Of a stretch of 64,000 nucleotides of DNA, positions 24,180 through 36,680 are shown piece by piece. Under the pieces are notes generated by a model, which saw only the letters and a program-made list of their open reading frames with translations, made no database searches and was not told the DNA's origin. A program made the position numbers and the translations under genes. Source of the DNA: Hypsibius dujardini (Eukaryota > Tardigrada > Eutardigrada > Parachela > Hypsibiidae). The DNA lies in assembly GCA_001579985.1 (NCBI GenBank), contig LRSR01004616.1, forward strand, positions 1-64,000. The letters run 5' to 3'. The stretch's first letter is position 1, and every line of letters begins with the position of its first letter.

Positions 24180-24900
24180 CGCTTTTGGGCCTGTTTTGAT
24201 GTTGTTGTTTTTAGAAATAACTCTTTTCTCTACCACTGGAAGGACAATGATGAGAAGAACTGACTAACTAGCACGCAATTGCCAATCTGTCTTTCTCTAT
24301 GTATGCCCTCGATCTACCAGTCTGTGTGTAAGTGCTTTACTGTCTGGCTGTCAATCTGTCGGGCAGTCTTCGTTTGTGCCTATTTATGCTTGTTTGTTCG
24401 GGTGTCTTTCTGTTGGTCTGTCTGTCTGGCTGCCTACTTGCCTGCCTGTCTGTCTGTTGTCTGTCTGGTCGATTGCTTGGATGTCCATCTATATCCTGAA
24501 GAACTTTTCAGATATACGTCGGTTCCGTTGAGTGTGCGAGTGGCACCATTATCGACCGATACCATGAGGCGACTGATGTTTCCTTGCATTTGAATTACAA
24601 ATACGTAGAGAGTGAAACCGGGTTTTCAATGTATAAGAAAGCGGAGGTTAATTTACACGGCGAAACATAGTCATGAAAAAATACTCTTTGAAAAAGAGCG
24701 GAATGAGCAGTTAGTTAATTAGTAATAGTTTTTCGAGTTTTAGTGGCAGTATCACGCCGATGAGGGACCGTATATAAATATATCATTGTGCACCATTAAA
24801 CACTGCCATGAAAAAGAAAACGAAAAGAAAAAGAGCGGATGGGAGGGACGTGGTCAAGAGAAGGGCATTGGCTTTGGTCAACAACAGTTCAAATCCAAAA
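24180..24900. other. Spacer rich in degenerate TCTG tetranucleotides
   Basis: After MRPS15 comes a strongly TCTG/CTGT-biased stretch, about 24285-24475, that looks like a decayed tetranucleotide array. A poly-C run lies at 24906-24914. No gene was recognised. Confidence 0.5.
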
Positions 24901-27620
24901 AAGTCCCCCCCCCCTGGAAGGGGCGCAAGATGGCGGAGGCGAAGCTTTCCCTGCAGCGAAATGGGCACCGGCCTACCATTTTAAATTTCAATTTCAATTT
25001 GCGGTTCAATCATTCAAACTTGAGCATGTCGCGCTCGCCTTTGCCGACTTTTGAGGAGGTGGAAAGGGATCTTGGAGGAGGTGGAAAAGGATCTTGGAGG
25101 AGCTTCGGAATTGGGTTTTGAGCATGTCAGGCGTTGCAGGATGTGGAAGACCGCCGGAAGGAGACCGGACGCCTGCTGAGAGCTCTTCACAGTGAAGAAG
25201 ACCTCCCGGATAAGTCGCCTTCTTCCCTGCTGTCCGATTTCAACACCCGTAAGCGGAAGTTTACGCATTACTCGATCAGTCGGGTGCGAAAGTCTTGAGC
25301 AGTGAGCTTTCCGGCGGACGCATTCTGTGCGAGATGCCTCACACCCATAGGTTAAAGCCTGGAGGCATCTGTCAATTGGTTGATTGCAGAGTTCGGTGAA
25401 TCATTGTTATCGTTTGACTAATGAGATCGGGAAAAATTGCATATAATTGCTTGTTAATGCGTGTATAACTGAACTTGTGCTTTTTTTCTCCAGCGACGTA
25501 CTGGACTTTTCATTCATGAATGGAATATCCGTTTGCTGCTGCCGTTTAACATGGACAAGATTCGGCGTATCCTTCGGCCTCGTCCTGGTCAATCCAGATC
25601 ATGCTGATCATCGAAACTGGCCATCTGGTGCCTTACCGCATCCACGGAACGAGAGGAGTGAACCAGATTCGCCGGATATCAAGTCAAGGCGACGGCATCA
25701 ACCGCGGCGAGGAAGAAAGAAGGAGACGAATCCTTCGGTGTTCTCATCTACTTCCCGGAAGAGATGGATCTTTCTCCCTTGATTGGCGAAGTGATTGGGA
25801 GCTGCAATTTTTTGGGGTTTTCATGCGTTTTGCCTTCATGTGTGAACACGGCAACTAGTGAGACGCCGGTTGTGGTGTTGGACTTTTATGTCACGTATTG
25901 ATGCCGCACCGAAGACACCGTCGTGTTCTACGAAGCCTCAAGAAACGAGTCCTGCATCCGGCAGGGTCTAAAATAGTGTCAATTAATAGAAAAAATGCAT
26001 ACTTTTAAAAAACAAATGTGCATCTTTACTTTCCAAAATGTCGACGATAAAAAAAGTTAAAATCCGAAGAGATTTGCGATCACCCCTCGATATTAGGGGG
26101 ACTTTTGTGTCCAGGGAGAGGGGGTCCTGAACGGGGGGGGGGCAACAAAATAGAAACTCTTTTCTGCTTGCTAATGCGCGCACAGAGCTGAAATAACGCG
26201 AAACACGTACGGGGAAAGCGTCTAATTATTCAATGTGTGAAGGTGCCAATAAGATATCCACTGTGTTTTTCGAATCTTTGTTTTTAATCCTTACCCGCTT
26301 TTCTGTTTTGCTTTCTTGGCGAACCAAAACAAATTATTGTTCTCGCGAACTTTAGTCCTGCATTGATTTTTTCAAATTATACCTTTCCTACCTTTTATAC
26401 ATTTTTTACATTTTTGTCGAAAGCCTTGGGTTGGAAAAAAAACAGCTAAATATGTTATTTATTTCTCTAATGATGCTGTTGTCGTTCTACACAATCAGTT
26501 TTTATTCTTTAATAAATATTCTAATTTTTTATGATGATAATTCGTAAAAATATCTCGTGAACATTTGACGAAACTGCCGAAATTAACCCCCGGGGGCGGG
26601 CACCCCGCCCCCGCCCCCAGGGGGGGTTGTAGATCATTAGTTTTTTGCTATTTTAGGCCCTGGCATCCGGAGTATGCCGGGCTCATCAAAATCTTTGCAC
26701 CGGACGTGAATAAGGACATCCGCCGGGATCATGGTCTGCCAGCATGCCAAGTCTTCTTCGGTTTCTGGGAGGAGACGGAATCGGACGTCTGACTGACCGG
26801 AAAGACTGAAGCCCACGCCATGGGTGGTCATCGACACCATCATGCATTCTGGTGCGGGTTTGCGGTCTCTACCGAACACAGAGATGGGGATGGACGCCGC
26901 GGAAAAAGTCGAGGCCGATCACGAGATGATCACGTCTGTCGACAGTGAGGCTACTTTGTTTGACCGATTTGTTCAGTCTTTTCACAATAGAAAACAACAT
27001 TTTTTTACAACAGAAATGATCAAATGAATTGCCTAAATTTTCACATTCACGGATGTTTTTTATTCAGTTTCGAACCTTTAAAAATGATGATTTTGGGGTG
27101 ATCTGGTATTTTTTCAGGAATTTTGTTTAGAGTATTGACGGTGCCACATGTGAAGTTGCATGAGTATGCATCACAACTGGACTATTTGCTGTCCTTGAAA
27201 CTGCCACTCAAGTCTCCAGACTGTGCTGAAGAGTTCGGACATCGGAGTTACTATAACCGTCACCGCACGACACACACTCTGGTTCACTACTGTCCGTGGG
27301 ATGCCCGATTTGCCGAGAACCATTTGCTGATGATGCATCAAGCAACCAACTGCCCGGAGTTTGTGTCCTCGCGAGAACGATGAAAGAATACGCCGCCGCC
27401 GGCCCAGCGCATCATTCCCAAACCGCATGTGTGCGCTTGCGGGAAGGCGTTAAAGGAAGCTCGGTCCCTCAAGCAGCACGAGGACGTCTGTTCCAGTGCT
27501 CAGTTCTTTATTAAGTTAATTCAGTACAGTGGTTACAATAGACATGTCATTTCGAGAATCAATGAATCAATCCGTTGTGTGTCTTATTTATTACTGGAAA
27601 ATAAGTACAGAGAATAACAC
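24900..27620 (+). pseudogene. Broken coding remains with zinc-finger-like motifs, origin unknown
   Basis: Several plus-strand patches have the texture of real protein but lie in different frames and are split by AT-rich sequence. The patches lie near 25025-25300, 25500-25900, 26650-27000 and 27120-27500. The last one holds cysteine/histidine spacings like C2H2 or C2HC fingers (DCAEEFGHRSYYNRHRTTH, and CACGKALKEARSLKQHEDVC near its end). I do not recognise the other patches. It looks broken in several places. It could be a dead host zinc-finger gene or the fossil of a mobile or virus-like element; I cannot tell which. No terminal repeats were found. An extreme GC patch lies inside it at 26587-26630. 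Confidence 0.35.
26587..26630. repeat. Self-complementary G/C-rich patch
   Basis: A block of about 44 bp made almost only of C and G runs (CCCCCGGGGGCGGGCACCCC, then CCCCC and GGGGGGG runs) sits in AT-rich surroundings. It can fold on itself and could also form G-quadruplexes on the minus strand. Confidence 0.7.
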
Positions 27621-27643
27621 GGTTTATAAATATGTCTGAAAAT

Positions 27644-27724
27644 GAGCGGATGGCCGAGTGGTTAAGGCGATTGACTGCTAATCAATTGGGTTTACCCGCA
27701 TGAGTTCGAATCTCATTTCGCTCG
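27644..27724 (+). tRNA. tRNA-Ser (anticodon GCT)
   Basis: A full 81-nt type II tRNA without intron. The acceptor stem GAGCGGA pairs with TTCGCTC (one G-U), with G as discriminator base. The A box is TGGCCGAGTGG and the B box GAGTTCGAATC. The anticodon stem ATTGA/TCAAT holds the loop CTGCTAA, so the anticodon is GCT, reading AGC and AGT serine codons. The long variable arm (TTGGGTTTACCCGC) is the serine/leucine hallmark. A TTTTT run just after position 27727 is a typical RNA polymerase III stop. Confidence 0.97.
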
Positions 27725-28077
27725 AATCTTTTTGGTTTTTACTCTTTGGACTAACCTTTTTTGTCTGTACTTTCACAAAGATCTTAACACCGTCAGCGAA
27801 GCATAAAGCAGAGCAGAAGGAGCGGTAGTAGATAGAAAAACAGACAGACAAAGACAGACAGAACCCAAAACATATATAAACGCATATGCCAGCTGTCTTA
27901 TTAGGGTAATCCACTTCCCAGACCACGTGGACGGTGGAGTTGGAGTATCTGCGCGTACGCCGTACTCCGCTGCGTAGCTGGAAATAAGTTGAGACTTGTA
28001 TTTGTCGTTTCACAGCAATTTGAACATTGTTTCTCTCTCGCAAACGGACGTAACTTATTTCGCCCATTATTACCGCC
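27725..28077. promoter_or_regulatory. Promoter and leader region of TMEM214
   Basis: This 0.35 kb lies between the tRNA and the TMEM214 start codon. It includes short CAGACAGA tracts at about 27840-27862. No specific promoter element was recognised. Confidence 0.4.
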
Positions 28078-31000
28078 ATGGACAGCGACGAAGCTCGTAC
28101 ACCAAAGGACACCTGGACCACCGTCGGCAAGAAACCCGTTGTGAAGAAGGACAAATCAAACGACTCAATCGGAGGGGGAATTTTAGGCTCGACGAAGGCA
28201 GGATCTGCTGCCGCCAAGGCTGCCTCCCAAATCCCACCGGCCAAAAAACCTGAAGCTATCCGCATCCGTGAAGAACAGCTCAATCGCTTGAAGAAAAAGA
28301 CTGCTCCTCTGCCGGAAGCCATGACGCGACGCTCGGAGTCTGATTCGGGATCATCGTCTGACGGAGAACGTCAAGGTGAATTGAACACGTGTAGGCTTCT
28401 GCTTTCTGAATGTCACTATCAATCAATTCAACCTTACAGTGCTTCTCTTTGATTTGATTGATGACAGCTGTCTGTTAGCCACAAACCTACAGCAATCATG
28501 TTTTTATTCTGGCAGGCTCTTCCCAGCGAGAGAAACCTTTGCCAAAGGTTTGTTACTTAGGGGACACTTTTAAGAAGATGTTGGAGAAAGACTTTCTCAA
28601 AGAATACTTGAATTATTTTCTTTCCAGAAAGTGAAAGACGCTGTTGCAGCTAAGCCTGTTGGCAAACCGGGTGCGACATTAGAGCCGGCGCTGAAGAAGG
28701 TACACTTCAAGACGTTTTACTTTGTTGACGGATATTTCTACCCTCACACGGAAGATGGACTTCGGTCCAGCAATACATTGTTTGAAGGTTTATCTGATCT
28801 GTTTCTTCTTTATGTTGTGTAGATCGATTACAAAGCTCTGTCCGTGGAAGTGGACAAGGCCAAATCTACCGGTCAAAGCGGCGATGCCTGGCTCAAATTG
28901 GTGGCCAATCACTTGAACGAGAAGCTGAAAGATGTCCCCGTTGCAGCTTCCTTTTACGCTGAAGAGGGATTCACATGGGGTGCGCGCAAAATATCACTTT
29001 TTCAACTTGTACATGCATCGATTAATGTCTAAAGATCGCATGCCTGATTAAACAGACAGGCATGCAGACACACAGACACACAGGCAGAAGGGCCAACAGA
29101 TAGACATTCAAGTAGATAGATAAACAGACAGACAGGTGGCACGAGAGATATTTGAATTTAGCTCTCATGATTTTGTTACTTTGATTGATTGGTTGGTGAA
29201 TTACTGGTAATTTGACATTATCAATACCTACAGTAACGACCGGCTTCTGTTATTTTTATTCCAGGTTATCCGCTTCATTTGGCGCCCAAAGATCTGGTGA
29301 AGGTATTCAATGCGACCTTCTCATCTGCTCCGAAGAATCTATTGGAGGGCTACTTGGAATGGTTAATCACCGACGCCCGCAGCAACTATCTGAGCAAGCA
29401 GAGACGTGAGTGGTCGATTACTTGATCTGGCTCAGAAGGAAAGCTGTACAGTTATAAGATTATATTTTGGGTATTGCAGCTGTTCATGGAAGCCAATTAG
29501 TGATACAATACTTGCTGTCCAAAAATGCGGATCTCATCTCAGAGAAGCATCTGAATGATGTGGGTCGCCGGTCTGCTTGTTTGTGTTGGGTAGTGATGGA
29601 ATTCATTGGATGATAAGGTTATGTTATTTTAGCGTACAACTGATTTGAAATCGTACGCGTCAAGAAAGGACGAGACCATTAAGGACGAGACACTCTTCAT
29701 CCTCTGGGCTTATGGCCAAGTGGGAATTGCTAGCTTCAGCAAGGGATTTGACGGTGAGACTAAGAAGGCATGAATCAGTTGCGCCTTTTTTGAGTTTGAA
29801 CTGGTAGTCAGACTTACAATGATATTAAAACTTGTTTTTTTTCACAGTATGGTACAAGATGATGTTCCCGTTTTTGAGCGATCGGAGATACACTGGCTTC
29901 ATCGTTGCCTACTTGGAGAAGTTATTTCAGTAAGTACTTATACCGGTTAAATTTGGCCATAGAATTAATAGATAGCCAAGTCAATAGACTAGTGCTAATT
30001 CGAGAGGGACTAACATTTTGTTACAGGAATCACAAGAAGCACGACTTTGGCAAGATCAACAAGGCTGAGGTCTTCTTGAACACATTCGATCACTTTTTGG
30101 GCCGAAATACCATCCATTTTCACAAGTCCACAAAGGCCAAAATTAGTTCAAGTTATACTCATCTTCGGGTATGTCGTTTTCTTGTAGTTTCCGCTTTTGA
30201 CGAGGTCAGAACGAGCGTTACATTGTGTTTAGGAGCTCCTGTTCAAGGACAAACTCCGGGATCATGCGGCATCTTACTTTGCCCAGTTTCTTATGCGCCT
30301 CGGTCAACCTCACCAACCGGACAAGTACTACGAAGCGGTATGTATGTTTGTATTTGTTCGTTTGAAACTTGTCTGTTCATTCGTCTGCTTATATCTGTCT
30401 GTCTTTCTGTCTGTTTGCTCGGCTGTCTGACAACTTTCCAGTCTTATTTGCTCTAGATTTATCTGGTGTCTGGATGTCAAGTCTCTCTGGAGATGCCTGG
30501 TGTGGTCGGATGAATATTTTAACGCAGGTGTTTGCTCCATTTTAGGCCAGCGGGAATCTTGTGCAGTGCCTGAAGGCAGATGACAAATGTTTGGAAGTGT
30601 GGCGGGGGAAACATCTGTCCAGTCAGCGGGATAGCCAGTTGCTGCTTCAATTCATTCTCACGAGCGATGACGATGCCACCCGAACACTTCGTCGCTCCAA
30701 AAGGTTTGCAGACTTTTTGGCCCATCTCGAAGAGTTTGAACCAGCCAAGGGGAAGAATGTGGCGGAGGGTTTCAAGGAAGAGCAGGCTCAGACAGTCGAA
30801 CTTGCAAAGGTAGGCGTAGGAGGCCACTTTGTTTTGTGCCGAGTAAGAAAGAAGCGAAGGCAAGAATCGGTCCGTTATTTTGCAGAAAATTCGGCAGCGC
30901 ATCAAGAAGGAAAACCGTGGATCTTGTGTGAAGAAGTTCCTGCTGTTTGTCTTTCTCGCCGCTGCTGCGGTGTTTGGCGAAGTAATGTACAACACGCCCA

Positions 31001-32092
31001 AAGGTACTTTTGAGTTGAAAACAGTGTTTCTAATTTTGATGGACCCAAACAGAAATGGTCATCCGGTTATAGAATCAGACAGTTATCGATACTGTCTAAA
31101 AATGTATTTCAGGTTCATATGCGGTGCATGGATATAATGTTGTTAAGCCTGTTGCCATTGAGTACTACACCGTGACGAAGCCGGCCGTCTTGAAGGCTTG
31201 GGAAAAGCAGGTGAAACCGTTTGCCTTCTGGGCTGGCGCTGAGAGCGTCAAGTTGGCCAAATACTCCTTTAACGTGCTTTGCAAGTAAGCTTTTATCACT
31301 TCAATTGGACCTCTCACAAATGGCATTGCTGTTTGTCTGAACCGTATCATTGGTCAGTTATACATTGGTCAGTTATACCGAAACCTCTGTTGCAGTCTGT
31401 GGGCTTCCATCGAGACCAATCTTCCTCAAGTGTATGCAGTATTGCAGCAAGTGCAAGACTACCTTTGCCATCTGGCGGGACAACTAGGCACTCTCTCCTA
31501 CGCTGGACTGCGAAAGGTTAGTCCCATATCGACTGCCCTGCTTGTCTCTCTGTATGAAACGATTTGCATGTAGAAATAGATGGCAATCTGCATATTAAAT
31601 TGTTAACGTGGATTTTGTTTTTCAGTTTGATCACTTCCTTGTGGATATGCCACCTCTCTCCCAATTGGCCGCGTCTGCGTCTGAGAAAGCGGCCCCTGTT
31701 TTCGAGTAAGTTAAACACATACTTTGACACCAGGCAAACGTACAAACAGACAGACAGACAGGCGGGCACATATTGACAGTCCGGCAAAACTGAGCAAAGA
31801 CAAAAAGTTAGGTAGTCCATGCTTGTAAACGGATAATTGGGCAGACAGCTGAAACAAGTTACAGGTCTACATACTCAGTAAATCGCATCTTCTGCTTATG
31901 TTTGACTTGAAGCCGTGCTTGACTGCTTATTTTCAAATGAATTCGTGCAACCAATTGAAAGGACTTTTTACTCTCTCCAGCTATGCGCGGGAGCGACTCG
32001 CCACCGGGTTGGTTTATGCCGGCCATTTGGTTGAGTCTTATTGGGCCGGAAACTCCACCATCACATCATCAAGTCGACCTGTCAAGCCGTGA
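28078..32092 (+). CDS. TMEM214: Transmembrane protein 214
   Basis: ER membrane protein of the TMEM214 family, linked in mammals to ER-stress-induced caspase activation. Sixteen exons join in phase: 28078-28375, 28516-28547, 28628-28699, 28823-28979, 29265-29405, 29480-29559, 29633-29753, 29848-29929, 30027-30168, 30233-30337, 30546-30809, 30886-31003, 31113-31284, 31396-31516, 31626-31705, 31981-32092. They encode 698 residues (human 689). The N-terminus TPKDTWTTVGK is like the human one and is followed by a Lys/Ser-rich linker. The helical body includes YPLHLAPKDLVKVFN, LEGYLEWLITDARSNYL and YTGFIVAYLEKLF. A hydrophobic segment, KFLLFVFLAAAAVFG (about 515-530), is a membrane anchor. The C-terminal part has SLWASIETNLPQV-like helices (here LWASIETNLPQVYAVL). 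The exon count and body order make this firm; the cellular role is taken from the family. Confidence 0.9.
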
Positions 32093-32702
32093 AGCAGGAA
32101 GCCAGTCATCCGCAGGCAAAATTCAGACAATGAAAGTTTACTCCCGATTGCAGTGCTGGTTGCTCCTGAATGCAGACGTTGTTGCTAATTTGTTCCGAGT
32201 GAATGCCCCCTTCGCCGCATCCATCTTCCTTCTAACTGGACTCTTTGAAGCGGAAGGAGTCAACACTAGTTTTGACACTCCTTGTCTGTCATTTGTTTCT
32301 GTAACAAGGGCAATGATACACATCGCTGGGATTCTGTGAATTTTTCTCTCTCCCTCCCCTTATTTCCATTTCATCATTTTGTTTGCCTTGAGAGTTCATC
32401 ACTTTACAGAGAAATGGTTTTTTGTTCGTTTTCACCCTCTTTTCTTCCACCTGGACTGCGTGTGCCTCGGGTTTCCCAAGTATTCCGCCCCAATTAAAAT
32501 ACACTTCTACGTTGGTGGCGCCAGGACGTTAAAAAATGAGCTGTAGCGTCGAACAATGGTTAAATATTCAACCAACAATATCGGAATTAATTCATGGTTT
32601 TAACAATTAAGAATCGAAAAACAAACAAACCAGAATGTTAATATATGGAACATAATAGATCAAAAAAGAAACCTGAGTCAAAGTAAATCGAGCGACGGTA
32701 GA
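32093..32702. other. Spacer between convergent TMEM214 and GPCR genes
   Basis: Two 3' ends face each other here. No additional exon or RNA gene is visible. Confidence 0.45.
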
Positions 32703-35700
32703 TTAACTCGTCACACATAATTTAAGAGCATAAATCGCGGGAATGAGGAGAATATTGGACAGGATCAGGACAAATGGTAGTTCTTGTACGATCGGATGAA
32801 CCGCGCCGTGTGATTGGCTATCCACGAGGTACCACACTGTGAAAGCAACATAGGGTAGGCAAGTGAGGACAGTGGTGGCCGCGACAGTCGAAAAAATTTT
32901 CAGGTCCCGTTCGAAACTATCGTTCAGCAGGATGAAATTGCCCTCGCTCGAACGGAGATGGATGATGTTTGACGTCACGTAGGTAACGTCCCCGGTGGTA
33001 CCGTCCAGCGACGCAGACATGGGATGCTGATTGATGCTGACAGGATAGTGCGGGATGCCCCAAGTGGAGAGGACAGAGGTACGCGATTGTTGACCCAAAC
33101 TGAATACTCGAGTCCTAGTCTGCGGCCCTGAACTGCTGCTGGTACTCTCTTGTTGGATTGCTGGAACAAAACTCAGGAATTGTTAATAAAACTACTGACA
33201 GGTAATTGAAAGCAACTATTTCAGTTTCATGACCGACTTTTCAGTAGACAGAAAGCCGGACGGACAGACAAACAGACAGACAGACAGATAGAGTTGACAG
33301 GACAGGAAGAATCCACGACGCAAGCCTCTAACGAAGTATGTCTCCATGGGAGGTAATTTGATTGGTAAAGTCGACAGACAGAAAGGCAGATTTTGCATTG
33401 GCCAGAAAATCTGAAAATAGTCTCTCAATCGGATACTGGTACCACAGGAAATTGGTTGCAGGGCGCGCCTATCCCTTGAAAAGAGAAAAAGCCCTACTGA
33501 GGACGCGATTAGCCCCATAACCTCAATGTCACTTCTTAGGAAAACCTTTGTCTGTTATGTTCTAGCGTGTGTCTCTTTTGACCGAGATGGTTTGTCTGTG
33601 TGTTTACAGGATGACTCGCGATCACGTTCCGTGAAGAAGGGTCCTTCCGATCTGGTCCGTTTACTGATTCAGTTTCACCTTCAGCACTGACGTTAGTAAC
33701 GTCATCCTCTTAACAGGAAGCTACATCAAAATGCCCCGTCAGGGAGGAATGGATAGGAGAAAGGGATCCCTAATATCGCGTGATAAACGGATATATCAAT
33801 TAAGGTATATAATGTCATAACAACAATTTCAACGTTCCGTCAGCCATCGCATCACCTACAGTATAACCTAGACATCGTGCATATGACACTTTAAAGGCGT
33901 CGCCGATTACGGAAATTGGAAGGAAGGAGCCAAGGTATTATAGTATATTACTGCAATAATCTTATTTCCTCAAGGATCATCTCCCATAAAACAGGACCAA
34001 ATCTTAGCCGATTCACGTGTGCGAGATCTTGCTTAGAGTCGTAATTAATTAACGAAAAATATTTTTCCAATGTCAACATTATTATGCAAATGCATGGAAC
34101 CAGAGAGAAGGTTCTTGGGTGTCGATCATTAACACTTTCTCGGCCCAGTACTAAGAAAGCTTCCAGATGGTAATAATTCGTTTTGTTTCGAGAAATTGTT
34201 TAGCTTATTCACCTTATTATTATTAACCTAACATATATTTTCAAATAAAGTACCAGGTAAGGACTTTCATCTGGTTCCGTTCGAGTTTATTATTTATCCC
34301 AAAATTTTCCTTTTTATCCGTTTGTTCCTTTAATTTAAAATGAGACTATCTACAGCGTAAGAAAATATTACGGAAATCTTTAGAATGACAGGGTTTACAT
34401 AAAAAACGTCGTGAGATGCAATCACCATCATAACCTTAATCAAGCATAATTAGATCTTAGTTCTTGGAGTGCGTAAATGTCATTGTCGTTTAAAATTAGC
34501 CTTATTTACTTTTACAACCAGTCGACAAGTACTGGAACATTGGAAGGGCATTTTCGCCAAGGAACCACGCCCATGGTTGTTAGTTAGTATCCCACACAAC
34601 GGCGCGTACCATGTATTCTAATAGTCTAAATCGCTATGCTGAGGCTAGCACGCAGATTTTTCACGTGTTTTATCTATTAGACACTTACATAACGTTAATG
34701 CGTATTGCTCGACGTCCTCTGGGAGATCATGCGCAGACTTGACAATCCGATAGATGTATAGGAAGCAGATCAACATCACCGTCCAAGGAATGCCGAACAT
34801 AAACAGCAGCATGAAGACCGTGTAGAGGTCCTCCGAGCCCTGCGACGCAAAAGAATCCCCGCCCACGCACTGCATGACACTCGGCGAGTACTCCGAATAG
34901 CCCGTTTGAAAGACCAGCAACTGCACCAGGCAAATAATTCATAGTCAACCATGGGGCCTGAGCGAATGGAGATTGAAAACATTTCACACAAAAATAGCGC
35001 TATCAGTTTTTATTGCACTTTATCCGTAGCAACCAAACGTTGCATTGTGATGTAAAAGTATAAAGAGTTCAGACTTTATGTTAAAAGCATAGGTAGAAAA
35101 CCTCAGCTCGAGGCCGGGCGGAAGTTTCAAGGTTCCCGTGGTTCTCTTTTCCCAAACAAGACTCATATGCAGTTGTTCGTAACGGATCAGGAAACACCCG
35201 TTTGGTGAAGCCCGTGCATGGGAGGGGGGGAGAGGTCGCTCTTGCTTTCAGCCTCTTTTCATCTTGCAGGGATTGCATTAATGCCTTCCACTGTTGTATC
35301 CCAGCGGGATTACTCGTTTCCGCTCCGTTGAAAGGTTAATATGCAAAATTAGACCTGCAGTATACAGTGTATACGTGGCGCCCCTTTTTCTAACACGCTC
35401 ATATAACGATCTCTGAACTCTTGATTTCATTGTCATACAGTAAGCGACAGAATTTAATTTAATAGAGGGTCCCGGAAATGGGCAAAAGGGGCGGGGCAAG
35501 GGTAATAATTGAATAATCAATCAATCAACCAGCGGAGCCCCGGAGCAATTGGAGCGGAGTTGATTGGCTGGTTATTCAATTATTACCCTTGCCCCGCCCC
35601 TTTTGCCCATTTCCGGGACCCTCTATTAAATTAAATTCTGTCGCTTACTGTATGTCAGATAAGTTGTTTTGCCTTTCCATCTAAACTGCAATCTTTGCTG

Positions 35701-36680
35701 CTTGTCGAACGCAATGTAAAACAATACGAAAAGACTAAATATTTTTTTTGCACTTAAAAAAATCTGCAGTAAAATATAAGGTTAAAGCTGTGCCTTCGTA
35801 TTGACCTAAAAAAATACGATCTTGCCAACACAGGGAAGAACACCAATATATATCGGTCACAGGAATAATTGTTAATATTTAAGTGTACCGGCATATAAGC
35901 GCATTTGCTACCTTGTTCTGAAAAGTTCCTGGACACATCTTGGGAGAGATTCCCTGCAGACAATTAATTTATTACCTGGGGAAAGCTACAAATCACACTT
36001 GAGGTCCATGCCGCGGCAAAAATCCACCCAGTACATCGTTGCTGACGGTACCCGCCCATCATCAGCATCCGAACCTCGACGACCTTATCCACCGCAATGG
36101 CGGTCAAATTGTGTGACAACCTATTATAGGAAAGAAGAAAGGAAGAGAAAAAATAGGTCAAGTCATGTATCATTTTAATCAGCAGAGCTAGACTAGTTTG
36201 GTACTATAAATATAGTGGTACTTACCCATAAAGCCCCAAGACCTTAGCGAATTGGAGGATCTTACAGCCGATATTTCCGCCACGCCACTCAACGGTATAC
36301 CTCCATCCAATGTCCATCGGAATGGCGAACAGACAGATGATCAAATTGGCCAACAAAACGTGAAACAGATGGATGCGAACCTTAGTCCGCTGGCCTTTTT
36401 TGTTGCAGAAACAGCGAACGGCCAGGTATAAGTTGGCCAGCAGTCCGAACGTCAACAGAGCACACAACACGACGGCGGTGTAATCGTGAGCAGGATGCAC
36501 CAGTTCCGCCATCACTTGCTGCGGATCTACATGAAAAAGGGACAGGCTGAGGTTCTTGATGGCCAGCGGCGGCAACGGAAGTCCCGGTTGATAAACAGCG
36601 AGGGGAAAAAAGTGCGGCCTTTTGTGCTTGCTCAAACCGCTTTCCGTGTTGACAGGAGGCGGGGAAGGCGACTCCTCCAT
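32703..36680 (-). CDS. Peptide GPCR of the GnRH/AKH/corazonin receptor group
   Basis: Class A neuropeptide receptor. Four exons in coding order, 36226-36680, 35976-36120, 34689-34920, 32703-33160, join in phase to 429 residues. TM1 is YTAVVLCALLTFGLLANLYL. TM2 (HVLLANLIICLFAIPMD) keeps the N-x(7)-PxD pattern typical of GnRH/AKH-type receptors, followed by a WRYTVEWRGGNIGCK segment like their first extracellular loop. TM3 is KILQFAKVLGLYGLSHN. TM5 follows FQTGYSEYSPSVMQCVG, and TM6 is ATTVLTCLPYVAFTVWYL. Two class A motifs are unusual: DRY is DKV (AIAVDKVVEV), and TM7 reads SNILLIPAIYALK, without a clean NPxxY. Introns 2 and 3 are long for this window (1.1 and 1.5 kb). The start at 36680 is the only in-frame ATG near TM1. 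Ligand is unknown. Confidence 0.85.
35434..35654. mobile_element. Perfect hairpin element inside a GPCR intron
   Basis: Positions 35434-35516 and 35572-35654 are exact reverse complements, 83 bp each, around a 55-bp loop. The outer ends read CATACAGTAAGCGAC and GTCGCTTACTGTATG. The arms contain GGGTCCCGGAAATGGG and GGGGCGGGGCAAGGG. It has no coding capacity. The lack of any arm mismatch suggests recent insertion or gene conversion. It lies in the intron between the exons at 35976-36120 and 34689-34920. Confidence 0.9.
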
